Assembly (NCBI GenBank): GCA_015494335.1
Contig: WGBK01000183.1
Coordinates: 1 to 16,740 of the forward strand
DNA from: Gammaproteobacteria bacterium
GTDB taxonomy: Bacteria; Pseudomonadota; Gammaproteobacteria; GCA-001735895
Direction of reading: 5' to 3'
Length of the DNA stretch: 16,740 bases
Positions within the stretch are counted from its first letter, which is position 1; each line of letters opens with the position of its first letter. The position numbers were made by a program, and so were the translations under genes. The notes under the pieces were generated by a model. It did not search any database. It saw only the letters and a program-made list of their open reading frames with translations, and was not told the origin of the DNA. Shown here one piece after another: positions 15,493 to 16,740 of this stretch.

Positions 15493-16416
15493 TCAGGCGG
15501 GTGTCGAGAGACCGCCCGTGACCAGCAACTCCACCAGCGCCTTCTGCGCGTGCAGGCGATTTTCGGCCTCCTGCCATACCACGCTCTGCGGTCCGTCGAT
15601 AACCTCGGCGGTGACTTCCTCGCCGCGGTGGGCCGGCAGACAGTGCATGAACAGGGCATCCTTCCTCGCACGGGCCATGATCTCGGCATTGACCTGAAAA
15701 TCGGCAAAGGCCCGTTCGCGCAGTTTCTGTTCCTCTTCCTGACCCATGCTGGCCCAGACATCGGTGACCACCAGGTCGGCATCCTGCGCCGCCTGCAGGG
15801 CGTCGCGACCCAGTTGCACGCGGTCGCCGGCGGGCTCGACGATGGACGGGTCCGGGTCGTAGCCCTCGGGGCAGGCGATGGCAAGCTCGAAATCCAGCAG
15901 CCGGGCGGCATTGATCCAGGAGTGGCACATGTTGTTGCCGTCGCCGATCCAGGTAACCCTGCGTCCGCGGATATCGCCGCGCAGTTCGAACCAGGTTTGC
16001 ATGTCGGCGAGCAGCTGGCAGGGATGCAGCAGGTCGGTCAGGCCGTTGATGACCGGCACGCTGGAGTGTCCGGCGAAGGTTTCGATGCGCTCGTGACCGA
16101 AGGTCCGGATCATCACCACATCCACCATGCTGGAAATAACACGGGCGGTATCCTCGATCGGCTCGCCGCGGCCAAGCTGGCTGTCGCGTGGCGACAGGAA
16201 CAGGGCGTGACCGCCGAGTTGGGCCATGCCGGCCTCGAAGGAAACCCGGGTACGGGTCGAGGATTTCTCGAAGATCATCGCCATCACCCGACCAGTCAGG
16301 GGCTGGTGCAGCCGTCCGTTCTTCAGGGCCTTCTTGACCGCAATGGCGTGATCGATCAGCTGGCGGAATTCGTCGGCGGAAAGATCCAGCAGGCTGAGGA
16401 AGTGTCTCGGTTTCAT
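15493..16416 (-). CDS. argF: Ornithine carbamoyltransferase, anabolic
   Basis: ArgF joins carbamoyl phosphate and ornithine to make citrulline in arginine synthesis. The 307 residues fit the short, anabolic trimeric type. The carbamoyl-phosphate loop STRTR is at 53-57, HPCQ at 131-134 and the ornithine-binding and catalytic FMHCLPAHRGEEV contains C259. The N-terminus MKPRHFLSLLDLSADEF is typical. The ATG overlaps the stop of the upstream argD by four bases (ATGA), so the two are translationally coupled. It converges with the GGDEF gene across only 19 bases, where no real terminator is visible, so transcripts from the two genes may overlap. Confidence 0.97.
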   Translation of the reverse strand: MKPRHFLSLLDLSADEFRQLIDHAIAVKKALKNGRLHQPLTGRVMAMIFEKSSTRTRVSFEAGMAQLGGHALFLSPRDSQLGRGEPIEDTARVISSMVDVVMIRTFGHERIETFAGHSSVPVINGLTDLLHPCQLLADMQTWFELRGDIRGRRVTWIGDGNNMCHSWINAARLLDFELAIACPEGYDPDPSIVEPAGDRVQLGRDALQAAQDADLVVTDVWASMGQEEEQKLRERAFADFQVNAEIMARARKDALFMHCLPAHRGEEVTAEVIDGPQSVVWQEAENRLHAQKALVELLVTGGLSTPA

Positions 16417-16740
16417 GTCGTCTGTTTCAGGAAAAGATTCAGGGAGGCGATCAGTCGCCCGGCCAGGTCGTCCATCTCCTCGTCGGAGAGAATCAGCGGC
16501 GGCAGCAGGCGCACTACTCGCTCGGCGGTGACATTGATCAACAACTTCTGTTGCTCGAGCGCGATCCGCGCCAGCTCGCCGCAGGGGCGATCCAGCTCGA
16601 TGCCGATCAACAACCCGCGCTGGCGGATTTCGCGAATCGCGTCGCTGCCGTCAAACTCGGCCCGCAGGCGTTCTACCAGTTGGCGGCCGAGTTTCTCGGC
16701 GCGTTCGGCGAGTTTCTCGTCTCGCAGGATCTCGACCACC
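16413..16740 (-). CDS. argD: Acetylornithine aminotransferase-like protein (partial; N-terminus outside window)
   Basis: Only the last 108 or so residues are present. They end in a class-III aminotransferase C-terminal domain: AEFDGSDAIREIRQRGLLIGIELDRPCGELARIALEQQKLLINVTAERVVRLLPPLILSDEEMDDLAGRL. The (L/I)GIEL and RLLPPL segments are typical of ArgD, which transaminates N-acetylglutamate semialdehyde to N-acetylornithine using PLP. The active-site lysine lies outside the window, so the family call rests on the C-terminus and on coupling to argF by a four-base overlap. The argD-argF order is common in gammaproteobacteria, but a related ornithine or succinylornithine aminotransferase cannot be excluded. 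Confidence 0.88.
   Translation of the reverse strand, partial: VVEILRDEKLAERAEKLGRQLVERLRAEFDGSDAIREIRQRGLLIGIELDRPCGELARIALEQQKLLINVTAERVVRLLPPLILSDEEMDDLAGRLIASLNLFLKQTT

Overview
The window looks like chromosomal DNA from a GC-rich gammaproteobacterium. The evidence is the pilB-pilC-pilD-coaE gene order, a PilS/PilR pair beside the major pilin, a PP0621-type small protein next to pilS, a fused amino-acid-kinase/GNAT ArgA, and high GC throughout. Genus cannot be fixed from sequence alone. Nearly all of it is ordinary core genome, packed tightly with many 1-4 bp gene overlaps.

Positions 1-8582 are a type IV pilus block, all on the minus strand. In transcription order it holds a small PP0621-like membrane protein, pilS, pilR, pilA, pilB, pilC, pilD and the start of coaE (cut by the window edge). 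PilS/PilR should drive pilA from a sigma-54 promoter. A near-consensus GG-N10-GC promoter lies upstream of pilA, preceded by an exact IHF-consensus match and a cluster of TGTCA/TGACA repeats. A U-tailed hairpin closes pilA, and pilB has its own candidate sigma-70 promoter.

The most unusual object is at 2493-2762, between pilB and pilC. It is a roughly 270-bp, almost wholly palindromic, MITE-like element with perfect 28-bp terminal inverted repeats starting with CTAG. It seems to have landed exactly on the pilB stop codon. It separated pilC from a probable older Shine-Dalgarno and now supplies the pilC Shine-Dalgarno from its own terminal repeat, where the opposite arm could mask it in the mRNA.

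Positions 8671-11245 (plus strand) hold sucC and sucD (succinyl-CoA ligase) and dksA. This DksA has lost three of the four zinc-finger cysteines. A bidirectional terminator separates dksA from the convergent gene.

Positions 11334-14100 (minus strand) hold argA (N-acetylglutamate synthase), a cN-I-type 5'-nucleotidase one base behind it, and an exported DUF302 protein. Positions 14283-15473 (plus strand) encode a membrane GGDEF protein whose signature is degenerate (HGAEF). From 15493 to the end (minus strand) lie argF and the C-terminal part of an acetylornithine-aminotransferase-like gene (argD), overlapping by four bases, so early, middle and late arginine steps cluster here. No tRNA, rRNA or CRISPR array was seen, and no gene-free stretch exceeds 300 bases.
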